Of a stretch of DNA of 64,000 bases, positions 37,413 to 46,822 are shown one piece after another. The stretch's first letter is position 1, and every line of letters begins with the position of its first letter. The notes beneath the pieces were generated by a model that ran no database searches, had not been told where the DNA came from, and was given only the letters and a program-made list of their open reading frames with translations. Source of the DNA: JAIRVZ01 sp031553415 (GTDB lineage: Bacteria > Bacteroidota > Bacteroidia > Bacteroidales > Azobacteroidaceae); assembly GCA_031553415.1 (NCBI GenBank), contig JAVBLO010000019.1, positions 80,277 to 144,276 of the forward strand. Reading direction: 5' to 3'. The translations under genes and the position numbers were made by a program.

Positions 37413-38687
37413 TTACCGACACTGCTCCCTCAACCATTTATCACCAGCTTCCCTTTGTTCTGGATAAGTCCAATGTCCGGTATTCAGATACAGATGTAAT
37501 TCTTTTCCTGCCGGAATTACATTGTAAGCTGCATACATGGATGTTGGCGGACAAGTGAGATCATTGAATCCCCAACTATACCATCCGGGCGCTTTTACCC
37601 TGCGGGCAAAATTAACCACATCGAAATAGCTCAATGTTTCCACTTCGTTGGGTTGAGGCTTGGCATCCCTGTAATAATGCGGCCATCCTCCGGCACGTTT
37701 ATTCAGGTAACCCGCAAAGTCGCATAAAGCAGGATAATAAGCTGCCAGAAATTTGATTCGGGAATCCAGCCCTGCTGTTATAATTGACAAAGCTCCTCCC
37801 TGACTACCTCCGGTCACACCAACAGTTTTTCCGTCAAACTCAGGCAGGGAGTAAATAAAGTCAATCGCACGCACACATCCCAGGTAAACACGCTTGTAAT
37901 AATGTGTATCCCTGTTGTTCATATTGATTCTATTATAATCTCTCAATCCTCCTGCAGCTAAATTGCTATATACTTCGGGTTGTAATGTTACAGATAATCC
38001 ATGGATTCCGATTTCCAGAGTAATGATATCATCTCCATAACTGGAACCAGAATAAGGCCGGATACCTGCACCCGGCACTTTCAAAACAGCCGGATATTTA
38101 CCCGGGTTTTTAGGCACCGACAATATTCCATATATCCGGGAACCCAATCTTTCATTTTGGAAACTGATTTCATAAAAATTCAGTGCTGAAGTACATTTTT
38201 CAGGAAGCAGAATCATTTTTGAGTCTAATGGTATTTTCTGAGCTTCCTTAATTGCTCCTGACCAAAATTCATCAAAATCCTTGGGGTCTGAACCGGCCGG
38301 TTGTATTTTGTCGGCCTCAAATCCTGCGGTTGCCATTTCTTCATATTTTTTGCCATCGACCTTTGCTGTTACTTTACAACGCAGGAAGCCCGGCTCTTTC
38401 ATTGATGATTTCAAGGTCAGTTTACCATCTTTCAGCAGTATATCCTGTTTTTTTTCTACAGGAAAATACTCCGGTCCAAGCTCATAATCTATAACAACAT
38501 TTTTTACCAATTCATTGTCTTTGTACACTTGTACATCGAAAACAGCCTGTTCTTTTGTTGTATATTTCCAGTCGGCATGATCTGGGGAAATAACTACATT
38601 GACTAACTTTTGTGCGGGCTGGGAATACGCATTTGTGTGAATTGCCAATATGCAACACAAACAAGATAATAATAAGATTTTTTTCAT
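37413..38687 (-). CDS. CE7-family acetyl esterase (acetyl xylan esterase/cephalosporin C deacetylase type)
   Basis: 424 residues with a signal peptide (about 1-22) and an N-terminal beta-sandwich (about 25-125) before the alpha/beta-hydrolase domain. The catalytic triad is visible: Ser295 in VTGGSQGG, Asp376 in GFNDLTCPP and His405 in NTGHW. The conserved RGxG-like oxyanion segment appears as GLRDYN. CE7 enzymes remove acetyl groups from short xylo- or other oligosaccharides. The N-terminal sandwich and signal place it in the periplasm as part of glycan debranching. It is the most upstream gene of the minus-strand glycan block and has its own terminator. Confidence 0.92.
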   Translation of the reverse strand: MKKILLLSCLCCILAIHTNAYSQPAQKLVNVVISPDHADWKYTTKEQAVFDVQVYKDNELVKNVVIDYELGPEYFPVEKKQDILLKDGKLTLKSSMKEPGFLRCKVTAKVDGKKYEEMATAGFEADKIQPAGSDPKDFDEFWSGAIKEAQKIPLDSKMILLPEKCTSALNFYEISFQNERLGSRIYGILSVPKNPGKYPAVLKVPGAGIRPYSGSSYGDDIITLEIGIHGLSVTLQPEVYSNLAAGGLRDYNRINMNNRDTHYYKRVYLGCVRAIDFIYSLPEFDGKTVGVTGGSQGGALSIITAGLDSRIKFLAAYYPALCDFAGYLNKRAGGWPHYYRDAKPQPNEVETLSYFDVVNFARRVKAPGWYSWGFNDLTCPPTSMYAAYNVIPAGKELHLYLNTGHWTYPEQREAGDKWLREQCR

Positions 38688-38828
38688 GGATATAGAAATT
38701 TATAAAGTATATCAAGGGAAATGGCCTGTAAGTTTTCAGGGTAATTAGCAATAAATTGCAAAAATAATACAAATAAAGAATTCTTACCATTTTTTTCTTA
38801 TCTTTCGCTTTTTAATTTAAGAATACAC

Positions 38829-39599
38829 ATGAAAAAAGCAACCATCATTATTATTACTGTCCTTTTCATTGTTTCATGCAGTAAAAAAGAGAAAAAGACA
38901 GAGCAACTCTCAATTGCAGAAATTCAACAAGGGGATTTTTATGGAATACCAACAGATAAAGATTCTTCCACACAAATCCAATTTGCAGGCGCTTCGGGTG
39001 ACGTAATTTTAACAGGATTAGACAGGTTCAGGCTGATTCCTGTTTTCAAAGTAAATCCAAAATCAGACAGGGATGTTCAAACTTATGATGAAACAACTTA
39101 TAGTAAATATGGAGACCGGAATGACGAAGATTATTACAAATATTTCATGCCCGGAGTTGATGTTATATATGGATACAACATGATAAATATAGCTCATTAT
39201 GATATTGAAAAAGACACTCTATCCTACTTTTTTGAAAGTCCGGTGCTGATTAAAAACTTATACTTTCCGGGATTAAAGAAAGATTCTTTGAATTATCAAC
39301 CCATTTCCCGCGATTATTTTATGGTTTCGGTGTATGATGAAGACACAAACCTGGATTCATTAATAAACAAAAAAGATTTGAGGAAAATTTACCATATTGA
39401 TAAATTCAACAGCAAAAAAACACTTTTGATACCACAGGGATATTCTGCCATAAGGTCTTCGTATGATTATAAAAATGACATCATGTATATTTATGCCAGA
39501 TATGATGCCAACCAAAATGGCATTCCCGAAAGAAATGAACCGGTTGTTATTTTTTGGTTAAGGTTAAACGAACCGACTGTTGTAAGGAAAATACAATAA
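38829..39599 (+). CDS. Putative lipoprotein of unknown function
   Basis: 256 residues. The N-terminus is a lipoprotein signal (KKATIIIITVLFIVSC with Cys at about residue 17, followed by a lysine-rich linker). The mature part contains no motif I recognise; it has an acidic EF-like stretch near the end (DANQNGIPERNEPV). It is divergent from the CE7 gene and 45 nt upstream of the Uma2 gene, possibly co-transcribed with it although a good promoter lies between. It marks the end of the glycan locus. Confidence 0.7.
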   Translation: MKKATIIIITVLFIVSCSKKEKKTEQLSIAEIQQGDFYGIPTDKDSSTQIQFAGASGDVILTGLDRFRLIPVFKVNPKSDRDVQTYDETTYSKYGDRNDEDYYKYFMPGVDVIYGYNMINIAHYDIEKDTLSYFFESPVLIKNLYFPGLKKDSLNYQPISRDYFMVSVYDEDTNLDSLINKKDLRKIYHIDKFNSKKTLLIPQGYSAIRSSYDYKNDIMYIYARYDANQNGIPERNEPVVIFWLRLNEPTVVRKIQ

Positions 39600-39606
39600 T
39601 ATTTGC

Positions 39607-39614
39607 TATTTTTG
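39607..39614 (+). promoter_or_regulatory. Bacteroidota -7 box (TAnnTTTG) for the Uma2 gene
   Basis: TATTTTTG matches the TAnnTTTG consensus and lies 31 nt before the ATG at 39645. No good -33 TTTG is seen at the right distance. Confidence 0.5.
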
Positions 39615-39644
39615 CCAAAATGCTTAAATAATAAATTGATTAGT

Positions 39645-40349
39645 ATGAAAACAGAAGACAAAAAAACATCCAAAACGACCAAAACTTCTAAAAGGTATGA
39701 GATAAAGGAGCCTTCTGAATCATTAAAAGTAGAAGAACCAGCCACCGGTTATCTCTCGCCACCAATTGATTACGAAAACAAATTATATACATATGCCGAT
39801 TATTTGACATGGTTGGATGATAAAAGGCGTGAAATAATCAATGGTATTGTAAGGTTAATGGCTGGGCCAAATTATTGGCATGCCAGATTATGCCGTGACA
39901 TATTTGGCCCTATCTATAAATATTTGGAAAGGAGAAAAGGAGATTGCGAAGCATTTATTGCCCCATTTGATGTCCGCTTGCCTAAAAAACCGGAAGACAT
40001 AGAAGATAACAAAATAGATACAGTGGTTCAACCTGATATATTTGTCGTTTGCGACCCTTCAAAAATAGATAGCCGGGGTTGTTTAGGCGCTCCTGACTTA
40101 GTAATTGAGATACTTTCTCCAAGTAATTGTAAATACGATTTTAACGATAAATTCAATAAATACGAATTTGCCGGTGTAAAAGAATATTGGGTTGTATCGC
40201 CTTTTACAAAAGGAATCAGCGTTTTCATTCTCCAACCAAATGGGAAATATTGTCCGGAAATATTTTATGAATACAAAAATGATGAATTTGTTCCGGTTAG
40301 AACACTTCCAGGTTTGAAAATCAAATTGAATGATTTGTTTGAAGAATAA
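39645..40349 (+). CDS. Uma2 family (DUF820) restriction-endonuclease-fold protein
   Basis: The frame opens at a TTG inside the promoter, so ATG at 39645 (234 residues) is the real start. A charged N-terminal tail of about 45 residues precedes the Uma2 domain: YADYLTWLDDKRREIINGIV, HARLCRDIFGPIYKYLE, then the PD-(D/E)xK-like core with VVQPDIFVVCD, PDLVIEILSPS and YEFAGVKEYWVVSP. The fold is that of type II restriction enzymes, but the family is common in chromosomes as stand-alone genes and its activity is largely unknown. Catalytic residues appear intact (Asp of QPD, Glu of VIEI). Confidence 0.88.
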   Translation: MKTEDKKTSKTTKTSKRYEIKEPSESLKVEEPATGYLSPPIDYENKLYTYADYLTWLDDKRREIINGIVRLMAGPNYWHARLCRDIFGPIYKYLERRKGDCEAFIAPFDVRLPKKPEDIEDNKIDTVVQPDIFVVCDPSKIDSRGCLGAPDLVIEILSPSNCKYDFNDKFNKYEFAGVKEYWVVSPFTKGISVFILQPNGKYCPEIFYEYKNDEFVPVRTLPGLKIKLNDLFEE

Positions 40350-40424
40350 TTTCCTCCTTAAACATAAAATTTGCACACATAAACATAATCTTATACCAGT
40401 TAAACAAAAAGCACTGATATTGTA

Positions 40425-40456
40425 CTTGCAGGGTGCTGATATCTGACATAAATTTG
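40425..40456 (+). promoter_or_regulatory. Bacteroidota-type promoter of the T9SS protein gene
   Basis: -33 element CTTG (one mismatch to TTTG) at 40425-40428, a 20-nt spacer, and -7 element TAAATTTG at 40449-40456, an exact TAnnTTTG match. Confidence 0.7.
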
Positions 40457-40510
40457 CCTGTTCCTAAACTTAAAATGAATGTCAAATATTTAAAATTTCA
40501 TTATTTACTT

Positions 40511-41371
40511 ATGAAACAATACCTACTATTAATCGCAGCCATCACAATGGCCAACGCAGCAATGGCCCAAATAACCCCGGCAAAAACGTTTCAGAATCTT
40601 CATGTTCCAGATAATCCTTATACATCATCTACTATTGCTTACACAGAGCAAACGATTGGTTCGGATGTTGAATTTACAATATTGAATGACGAGTTAGAGC
40701 CTGGCCGCACAATTACGATGCGGAATGTGGTAATCCCGGACGGCGATTACGATGTGTACAACAGGATAGTAAAAGTTTTAGGCAGACATACCCGCAACGA
40801 TGAAATCCATGACGAAGATTATGCTTTTACCCAAACATTATTCAATAATGATGATAAGTTGGAATTCATTGTTGCAACTATTAATTCCGAGTATAACATC
40901 ACTCAAATAGAGGTTGTTTCGGAAGACGGTACAGTTTTGGCAACCATTCCCAATCCTTTTACAAAGGCTCCTTCTTCCGCCTTTCTTTCTGTATTTGAGT
41001 TGGGAGAAAACAAATATCTGACATGGAACTATGAGGAGTACAAATATAATACAGGAGACCCTGTTGTATGCTATAAAATAACCAATACAAGCAACTCCCT
41101 GACATTGCAAAAAATGCCGGCATCTTTCGCTTATCCTAATCCGGTTAGTCGCAATCAAATGTTTACAATTCAGTTGGAAAATCCGGTTATGGAATCGGGA
41201 AGCTATGTTCAAATAACAGATTTAACAGGAAAAATTGTAAGTCGCCACAAAATTGAAAACCAACAAAATGAAGTAACTGTTCCTGTTCAATATCTTGCTT
41301 CCGGACAATATATTTATTCGGTTGTTTCGAATGAAAAAGTGCAAGAGAGAGGAAAAGTTGTTGTGAAATAA
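40511..41371 (+). CDS. T9SS type A sorting domain protein of unknown function
   Basis: The frame extends upstream, but ATG at 40511 begins the signal peptide MKQYLLLIAAITMANAAMAQ and is the best start (286 residues). The central part (about 25-200) is beta-rich with no family I recognise. The last 75 residues are a T9SS sorting domain (SFAYPNPVSRNQMFTIQLEN to the end; VQITDLTGKIVSRHKI, LASGQYIYSVV). The protein should be exported by the type IX system and attached to the surface. It is monocistronic, with its own promoter and a strong terminator. Confidence 0.82.
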   Translation: MKQYLLLIAAITMANAAMAQITPAKTFQNLHVPDNPYTSSTIAYTEQTIGSDVEFTILNDELEPGRTITMRNVVIPDGDYDVYNRIVKVLGRHTRNDEIHDEDYAFTQTLFNNDDKLEFIVATINSEYNITQIEVVSEDGTVLATIPNPFTKAPSSAFLSVFELGENKYLTWNYEEYKYNTGDPVVCYKITNTSNSLTLQKMPASFAYPNPVSRNQMFTIQLENPVMESGSYVQITDLTGKIVSRHKIENQQNEVTVPVQYLASGQYIYSVVSNEKVQERGKVVVK

Positions 41372-41401
41372 TCAAATAATACTAAAAATGAAACATCCTT
41401 C

Positions 41402-41450
41402 AGGGTGTGTTAAAAGGCGTCTTTGAGCTTTTTGACACACCCTTTTTTTT
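41402..41450 (+). terminator. Rho-independent terminator
   Basis: A long hairpin with a perfect 9-bp base (AGGGTGTGT at 41402-41410 and its complement at 41435-41443), further AAAG/CTTT pairing inside, and an unbroken T run. It begins 30 nt after the T9SS protein stop. This is the clearest terminator in the window. Confidence 0.93.
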
Positions 41451-41515
41451 TCATATAACTAATTCAATTATATCCAACTACCTGACAACATTTTTCTTTT
41501 CCCAATAATAATCAC

Positions 41516-41523
41516 TACTTTTG
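41516..41523 (+). promoter_or_regulatory. Bacteroidota -7 box for the DUF5686 gene
   Basis: TACTTTTG matches TAnnTTTG and lies 26 nt before the ATG at 41550; the -33 region holds only a T-rich stretch. Confidence 0.5.
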
Positions 41524-41549
41524 AAACCACTATTTGCATTTTTATCAAT

Positions 41550-44036
41550 ATGGAAATTGAAAGCAAGAAAACAAAATATATAAAAGCTTTTTTAATAGTA
41601 TATTTATTATTGCTTTCCATTTCCGCCTTTTCCCAAAATTTCTCAGGAAAAGTATTTGATGAAAAGAAAGCTCCTATTGCCGGAAGCACCCTTTACATCC
41701 GGGAGAACAAACAGGGATTGGTTTGTAATGAAGCAGGCGCTTTCCAAATAAATTTGCCTGCCGGAAATTACCACTTCGAAATCCGTTGCTTAGGATATGA
41801 ACCGGATTCATTATTCATAAAAATCACCGGTAATGAAAAAATATACAAAGAAATAACCCTTCGTCCAAAAGATTTTTCGTTAAATGAAATCGTAGTTGAT
41901 AACCAGGAAGACCCGGCGTATGCAATTATGCGGAAAGCAATCGAAAAAGCGCCGTTCCATTTGGCAAGAGTCAAATCGTATACTTCAGAAACTTACCTGA
42001 AAGGCTCCGGCAAATTGACCAATGTTCCCGGAATATTTGAAAAATTAGGCCCTGCGGATGAAATCAAAATAGTTAAAGATAAACTGTTCCTGCAGGAATC
42101 TTACAGTGAAATTAAATTCACAACCCCCGATAAATATGAGCAGAATGTACTGGCTTTTTCAAGTACAGCCCCTAATGATTTGGACCCGAAAGATGTAATC
42201 GGGGTCATTACTTCCAGTTTGTACAACCCGAAATTCGGTAGTTTTGTATCTCCACTCAATCCAAAAGCATTCAACTATTATAGATTCAGATATGAAGGAT
42301 ATGATGAAACAAACGGCGAAATCATCAATAAAATCAAAATGATTCCGAAGTTGAAAGACCCTTTGCTGATAAACGGTTACTTGTATATTGCCGAAGATAC
42401 ATGGGATATCCGTCATGCCGAATTGGTAATAAACAGCATAGAAGGCACAAGGGATTTCGATATTCCTTATAATGATGTAAAAAACGGAATATTCATGCCT
42501 ATAGCCTACTCTGTGCATTGGGATATTTCGATTATGGGAATAAAAGGATATTTCGATTATTTGTCTTCCATCAAATATACTTCAATTGAAATTGATGAAA
42601 CCTTGGTTGATTCTGCCAAAATCGTTCAATCAAAGAAAAAGAAAAAAAGCCTGGAAATAAAACAGGATGATACTTATAAAGTTGATTCCGATTCGCTGGC
42701 ATTGAATCGGGATTCCACATTCTGGAGTTCTATCCGCAAAACTCCCTTAAACAACGAAGAACTAAAAAGTTACGAACGGAAAGATTCTGTGCAGATACTT
42801 GTAGATTCACTGAAACAGGAAAAAAACAATCGTAAATTCAAACCGACTGACATTATATTCGGAGGCCGGATTGGAGGCGATTCCACTAAAGTTTACTTCA
42901 AATATGACGGGCTAATCTGGATTGTCCCGAATTACAGTTTTGTCGATGGAGCCTGGTTAGGGCAAAGTATGGAAATCGGCATCAAAAGAAACGAAAACTC
43001 ATTCTGGAAAATAAAACCTTCTGCTTATTGGACAACCGCCCGTAAAGTTTGTGTCTGGAGCCTCGACATGTCACTTTCCTATGCTCCGCTCAGGCAGGGA
43101 AAAGTAAGTTTGTATACAGGCTCCCAAACAGAAGATTACAACTATCTGAATGGAATGTTGCCGATTGGAAACTCTCTATATTCTTTGTTCTTTGGCATCA
43201 ATGACTCCCGCTTCTTCGAAAATAATTTTTTGAAAATCAAAAATGAAATTGATATTGCCAATGGATTGAACCTGGCATTAGGATTGACTTTTGCCAAAAG
43301 AAACCCGTTAAGGAATCATACGACCTATAGTTTTTTCGGTGATCCGGAAGATGCCCATCCAAATATCCCTGATTACGATGAAAACTTGAATGCTCATTTT
43401 ACAGGATTAAACCGGTATTCAGTTGAATTAAAATATACTCCGGAGTATTATTATTCGATAGAAAAGGGTAAAAAGCGATATGTAAAATCACGTTATCCTA
43501 CATTTTCATTGACTTATAACCAGGGAATTCCGGGATTGATGGAACATTCTTCCGATTTTTCAAGTCTGGAAGGAGCTGTTTCCCAATATGTTTCTTTAGG
43601 AGTTTTCGACCGGTTGATGTATGAAGTAAGAGGTGGAGGTTTCCTAAATAAAAATGAATTCAACTATATTGATTATAAGCATTTTAATAATGCTCATGAT
43701 TTATTTACAGCCAAACCTTTTGAATGGAGCTATTCATTGTTGGGATATTATAAATATTCAACCTATAAACATTGGGCACAGGCATTTGTAACTTATCAAA
43801 CCCAATATTTATTATTGAAACGATTACCCTTCTTACAAGGAAAAATATTCACAGAATCAGTTCATGCCAAATTTTTATATACGCCGGATAAGCCTTATTA
43901 TAATGAATGGGGATACTCAATCGGTGTTCCGGTACTGGGATCTGTCGGCATTTTTACTTCTTTCGATTCCTTCAAATATTCGAATTGGGGCATCAGTTTC
44001 TCATTGGGATTTTTAGAATTATTCGGGTTGGATTGA
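41550..44036 (+). CDS. DUF5686 family outer-membrane protein with carboxypeptidase-regulatory-like domain
   Basis: 828 residues with a signal peptide (about 1-29). Residues about 30-110 form a CarboxypepD_reg-like sandwich (FSGKVFDEKKAPIAGSTLYI; LNEIVVDNQEDPAYAIMRKAI), the standard N-terminus of this Bacteroidota family. The remainder is beta-strand-rich with aromatic repeats (SVELKYTPEYYYS; AQAFVTYQTQYLLLKRLP) and ends in alternating hydrophobics (WGISFSLGFLELFGLD), which fits a surface beta-barrel. The molecular role is not established. It has its own promoter and is followed closely by plsC. Confidence 0.88.
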   Translation: MEIESKKTKYIKAFLIVYLLLLSISAFSQNFSGKVFDEKKAPIAGSTLYIRENKQGLVCNEAGAFQINLPAGNYHFEIRCLGYEPDSLFIKITGNEKIYKEITLRPKDFSLNEIVVDNQEDPAYAIMRKAIEKAPFHLARVKSYTSETYLKGSGKLTNVPGIFEKLGPADEIKIVKDKLFLQESYSEIKFTTPDKYEQNVLAFSSTAPNDLDPKDVIGVITSSLYNPKFGSFVSPLNPKAFNYYRFRYEGYDETNGEIINKIKMIPKLKDPLLINGYLYIAEDTWDIRHAELVINSIEGTRDFDIPYNDVKNGIFMPIAYSVHWDISIMGIKGYFDYLSSIKYTSIEIDETLVDSAKIVQSKKKKKSLEIKQDDTYKVDSDSLALNRDSTFWSSIRKTPLNNEELKSYERKDSVQILVDSLKQEKNNRKFKPTDIIFGGRIGGDSTKVYFKYDGLIWIVPNYSFVDGAWLGQSMEIGIKRNENSFWKIKPSAYWTTARKVCVWSLDMSLSYAPLRQGKVSLYTGSQTEDYNYLNGMLPIGNSLYSLFFGINDSRFFENNFLKIKNEIDIANGLNLALGLTFAKRNPLRNHTTYSFFGDPEDAHPNIPDYDENLNAHFTGLNRYSVELKYTPEYYYSIEKGKKRYVKSRYPTFSLTYNQGIPGLMEHSSDFSSLEGAVSQYVSLGVFDRLMYEVRGGGFLNKNEFNYIDYKHFNNAHDLFTAKPFEWSYSLLGYYKYSTYKHWAQAFVTYQTQYLLLKRLPFLQGKIFTESVHAKFLYTPDKPYYNEWGYSIGVPVLGSVGIFTSFDSFKYSNWGISFSLGFLELFGLD

Positions 44037-44067
44037 TTGTTTTATTGCTCAAAATAGACTATTTTTG
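44036..44067 (+). promoter_or_regulatory. Bacteroidota-type promoter for plsC-topB
   Basis: -33 element ATTG at 44036-44039, a 20-nt spacer, and -7 element TATTTTTG at 44060-44067 (exact TAnnTTTG). The plsC ATG follows at 44082, giving a very short leader. Confidence 0.65.
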
Positions 44068-44081
44068 CGGAAAATTTACGC

Positions 44082-44831
44082 ATGAAAAGGCTGTTACTCC
44101 TGATTTACCAGATTTTTATCTGGTTCCCGATTTTTTTTACAGCGACCATGCTTACAGCCCTATTTACCAGCATCGGGTGTATGTGTGGCGGTGAAAAGAT
44201 ATTTTCATATTATCCCGGAATGATTTGGGGAAAATTGACTTGTATCATTACGTTTTGCCCAGTCAAAGTAACCGGCCGGGAATATGTCGACAGAAAAAAA
44301 TCTTATGTATTTATTGCCAATCACCAGGGAGCTTATGATATTTTCTTGATTTACGGATATTTAGGACAACCTATCAAATGGTTGATGAAACAAAGCCTGC
44401 GTAAAATTTTTGCGGTAGGATATGCCTGTGAAAAAGCCGGATTTATTTTTGTCGATAATTCTTCCCCACAAGCGGCAGCCAAAGCCATTGAGGAAGCAAA
44501 AAAAAGGTTGAAAAACGGAGCTTCAGTATTCCTTTTCCCTGAAGGTTCGCGTACAAAAACCGGAGAATTAGGAAAATTCAAGAAAGGCGCTTACCAAATG
44601 GCCATGGACTTAAACCTACCGATTGTCCCTGTAACAATTAATGGTTCTTACTACGTGATGCCCAAAGATACTTTCCGTATCAACCCGCACAAAATGGAAG
44701 TAATTATCCACGAACCGATTGAAACCTCTGAATATAAAGCTGATAATCTACGGGAAGCGGCTACCAACATGAGGATATTGGTAGATAAAACGAAGGAAAT
44801 TATTGCCAAAGACCTGAAACCAATTAAATGA
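44082..44831 (+). CDS. plsC: 1-acyl-sn-glycerol-3-phosphate acyltransferase
   Basis: 249 residues. One or two N-terminal hydrophobic segments (about 1-30) are followed by the acyltransferase blocks: NHQGAYD (the H-x4-D catalytic motif, about residues 86-92), FIFVDNSS, FLFPEGSRTKTGELGKFKKGA (substrate-binding EGTR-like motif) and LPIVPVTINGS. It acylates lysophosphatidic acid to phosphatidic acid at the inner membrane. Its stop overlaps the topB start by 4 nt (ATGA), so the two genes are translationally coupled although unrelated in function. Confidence 0.93.
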   Translation: MKRLLLLIYQIFIWFPIFFTATMLTALFTSIGCMCGGEKIFSYYPGMIWGKLTCIITFCPVKVTGREYVDRKKSYVFIANHQGAYDIFLIYGYLGQPIKWLMKQSLRKIFAVGYACEKAGFIFVDNSSPQAAAKAIEEAKKRLKNGASVFLFPEGSRTKTGELGKFKKGAYQMAMDLNLPIVPVTINGSYYVMPKDTFRINPHKMEVIIHEPIETSEYKADNLREAATNMRILVDKTKEIIAKDLKPIK

Positions 44832-46615
44832 AAGTTTGTATTGCAGAAAAACCAAGTGTGGCGCGGGAAATCGCTGCCATCCTGGGTGCTAAAGATAGAA
44901 AAGACGGTTATTTGGAAGGAAACGGATACCAGGTTACCTGGACTTTCGGGCACCTTTGTTCACTCAAAGAACCGCATGAATATTATCCTCAATGGAAACG
45001 CTGGTCGATATATGACCTGCCTCTTATTCCTCCCCGCTTCGGGATTAAACTGCTTAACAACGACGGAATAGAAAAACAATTTAAAATCATTGAAAGCCTG
45101 ATGACCAATGCCGAAGCAGTAATAAACTGCGGTGATGCCGGCCAGGAAGGAGAATTAATCCAGCGCTGGGTAATGCAGAAAGCCGGATGTAAATGTCCGG
45201 TCTACCGCTTGTGGATTTCATCTTTGACAGAAGATTCTATCCGTGAAGGCTTCCAAAAATTACAGCATGAAGCCGATTTCAATAAATTGTACGAAGCCGG
45301 ACTTTCCCGCGCCATTGGCGATTGGCTGCTTGGCATGAATGCTACCCGTTTATACACGGTAAAATACGGACAAAATAAACAAGTATTATCTATTGGCCGT
45401 GTGCAAACACCTACTTTAGCACTGATTGTAAACCGCGAACTGGAAATCGCTAATTTCAAACCTGAACCTTATTGGGAACTCAAAACGGTTTACCGCGATA
45501 CTACATTTTCCGTTACTAAAGGCCGTTTCAATAAAGATGAAAAAGAAAAAGGAGAAGCTGCTCTTGAACAAATCAAAGATGCACCTTTCGTAATCACAAA
45601 TATCGAAACAAAAAAAGGAGAGGAATTTCCGCCCCGTTTATTCGACCTGACTTCCTTGCAGGTTGAATGCAACAAAAAATTCGGTTATTCAGCCGATGAT
45701 ACATTAAAATATATCCAATCGCTTTACGAAAAAAAGATAACAACTTATCCCCGCGTTGATACGACTTTCCTGAGTGATGATATGTATCCGAAAGTTCCTG
45801 CAATATTGAGAGGAATAAAGGCTTATGAATCTTTGACTTCTCCATTATTGCAAACAAAAATACCGAAGACAAAGAAAGTTTTTGATAATTCGAAAGTTAC
45901 AGACCACCATGCAATTATCCCGACAGGAGTAAATCCGGTGAATCTCACTGCACAAGAACAAGTTGTTTTTGACCTGGTAGCCCGCCGTTTCATTGCTTCT
46001 TTTTATCCTAATTGTAAAATTTCAACAACCACTGTTTTAGGAGAAGCTGCCAAAGTAGAGTTCAAAGTCACCGGAAAGCAAATCCTGGAACCGGGCTGGC
46101 GCGTCGTTTTTGCTAAAGAAAAAGAGAATACTGACGAAGAAAAGGAAAATGCCGACGAAGAAAAAACACTTCCTATGTTTGAAAAAGGAGAAAGTGGTCC
46201 GCACGAACCGTCTTTGACCGAAAAAATGACTCAACCTCCCAAATATTATACCGAAGCAACTTTGCTCCGAGCCATGGAAACTGCCGGAAAATTAGTCGAC
46301 AATGAAGAATTGCGCGATGCCCTGAAAGAAAACGGAATTGGACGTCCTTCCACCCGTGCGGCTATCATTGAAACGCTTTTCAAACGCAATTATATGCGGA
46401 AAGAAAAGAAAAATCTCCGGGCTACACAAACCGGAATTGATTTAATTCAAACGATTCCTTCCGAATTGCTCAAATCAGCAGAGCTGACAGGCCTCTGGGA
46501 GAAAAAGCTCCGCCAGATTGAAAAAGGGGAATATGAAGCCAAGGTATTTATTGAAGAACTGAAGGAAATGGTAAGGGAAATCGTAGGGAAAGAATTGAAC
46601 CTATCGGTCGGTTAG
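44828..46615 (+). CDS. topB: DNA topoisomerase III (type IA)
   Basis: 595 residues. TOPRIM domain at the N-terminus (CIAEKPSVAREIA; INCGDAGQEGELI with acidic metal ligands), the type IA core with ATRLYTVKYGQNKQVLSIGRVQTPTL, and the active-site Tyr307 in TTYPRVDT. RPSTRAAII near residue 513 is a further core motif. The protein ends soon after the core, without the zinc-finger C-terminal repeats found in longer homologues. A repetitive acidic stretch (KEKENTDEEKENADEEK, about 433-449) is inserted in the core. It relaxes or decatenates DNA, typically with a RecQ helicase. It overlaps plsC by 4 nt and the DUF4492 gene by 15 nt at its 3' end. Confidence 0.95.
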   Translation: MKVCIAEKPSVAREIAAILGAKDRKDGYLEGNGYQVTWTFGHLCSLKEPHEYYPQWKRWSIYDLPLIPPRFGIKLLNNDGIEKQFKIIESLMTNAEAVINCGDAGQEGELIQRWVMQKAGCKCPVYRLWISSLTEDSIREGFQKLQHEADFNKLYEAGLSRAIGDWLLGMNATRLYTVKYGQNKQVLSIGRVQTPTLALIVNRELEIANFKPEPYWELKTVYRDTTFSVTKGRFNKDEKEKGEAALEQIKDAPFVITNIETKKGEEFPPRLFDLTSLQVECNKKFGYSADDTLKYIQSLYEKKITTYPRVDTTFLSDDMYPKVPAILRGIKAYESLTSPLLQTKIPKTKKVFDNSKVTDHHAIIPTGVNPVNLTAQEQVVFDLVARRFIASFYPNCKISTTTVLGEAAKVEFKVTGKQILEPGWRVVFAKEKENTDEEKENADEEKTLPMFEKGESGPHEPSLTEKMTQPPKYYTEATLLRAMETAGKLVDNEELRDALKENGIGRPSTRAAIIETLFKRNYMRKEKKNLRATQTGIDLIQTIPSELLKSAELTGLWEKKLRQIEKGEYEAKVFIEELKEMVREIVGKELNLSVG

Positions 46616-46810
46616 TTCTTTCGAAACATGCTTACTCCGTTCCTTATCCGTATCAAAATTTGAATTCAAGACATTCGGAAAAAAGAATACTTTCAGGATA
46701 GCAAACATGATGAAGAGTTTAATCAGTATGATTATCCACAAGGTTCTTCCCCAGGTCATGCTCTTGAAACCTTCGACATACATCCGGAAAAAATCAGCAA
46801 CAGATTTCAT
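46601..46810 (-). CDS. DUF4492 small membrane protein
   Basis: 69 residues with one transmembrane helix (LWIIILIKLFIMFAILKVFFF, about 24-44) preceded by the family hallmark FYVEGFKSMTWGRT-like block (here FRMYVEGFKSMTWGRT) and followed by a short hydrophilic tail. DUF4492 proteins in Bacteroidota are usually encoded beside cytochrome bd oxidase genes and are thought to belong to that complex; no cyd gene is present here, so it is either an orphan copy or separated by rearrangement. It is 12 nt downstream of the LytTR regulator gene, likely in the same transcript. Confidence 0.85.
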   Translation of the reverse strand: MKSVADFFRMYVEGFKSMTWGRTLWIIILIKLFIMFAILKVFFFPNVLNSNFDTDKERSKHVSKELTDR

Positions 46811-46822
46811 ATCATTATGGTT

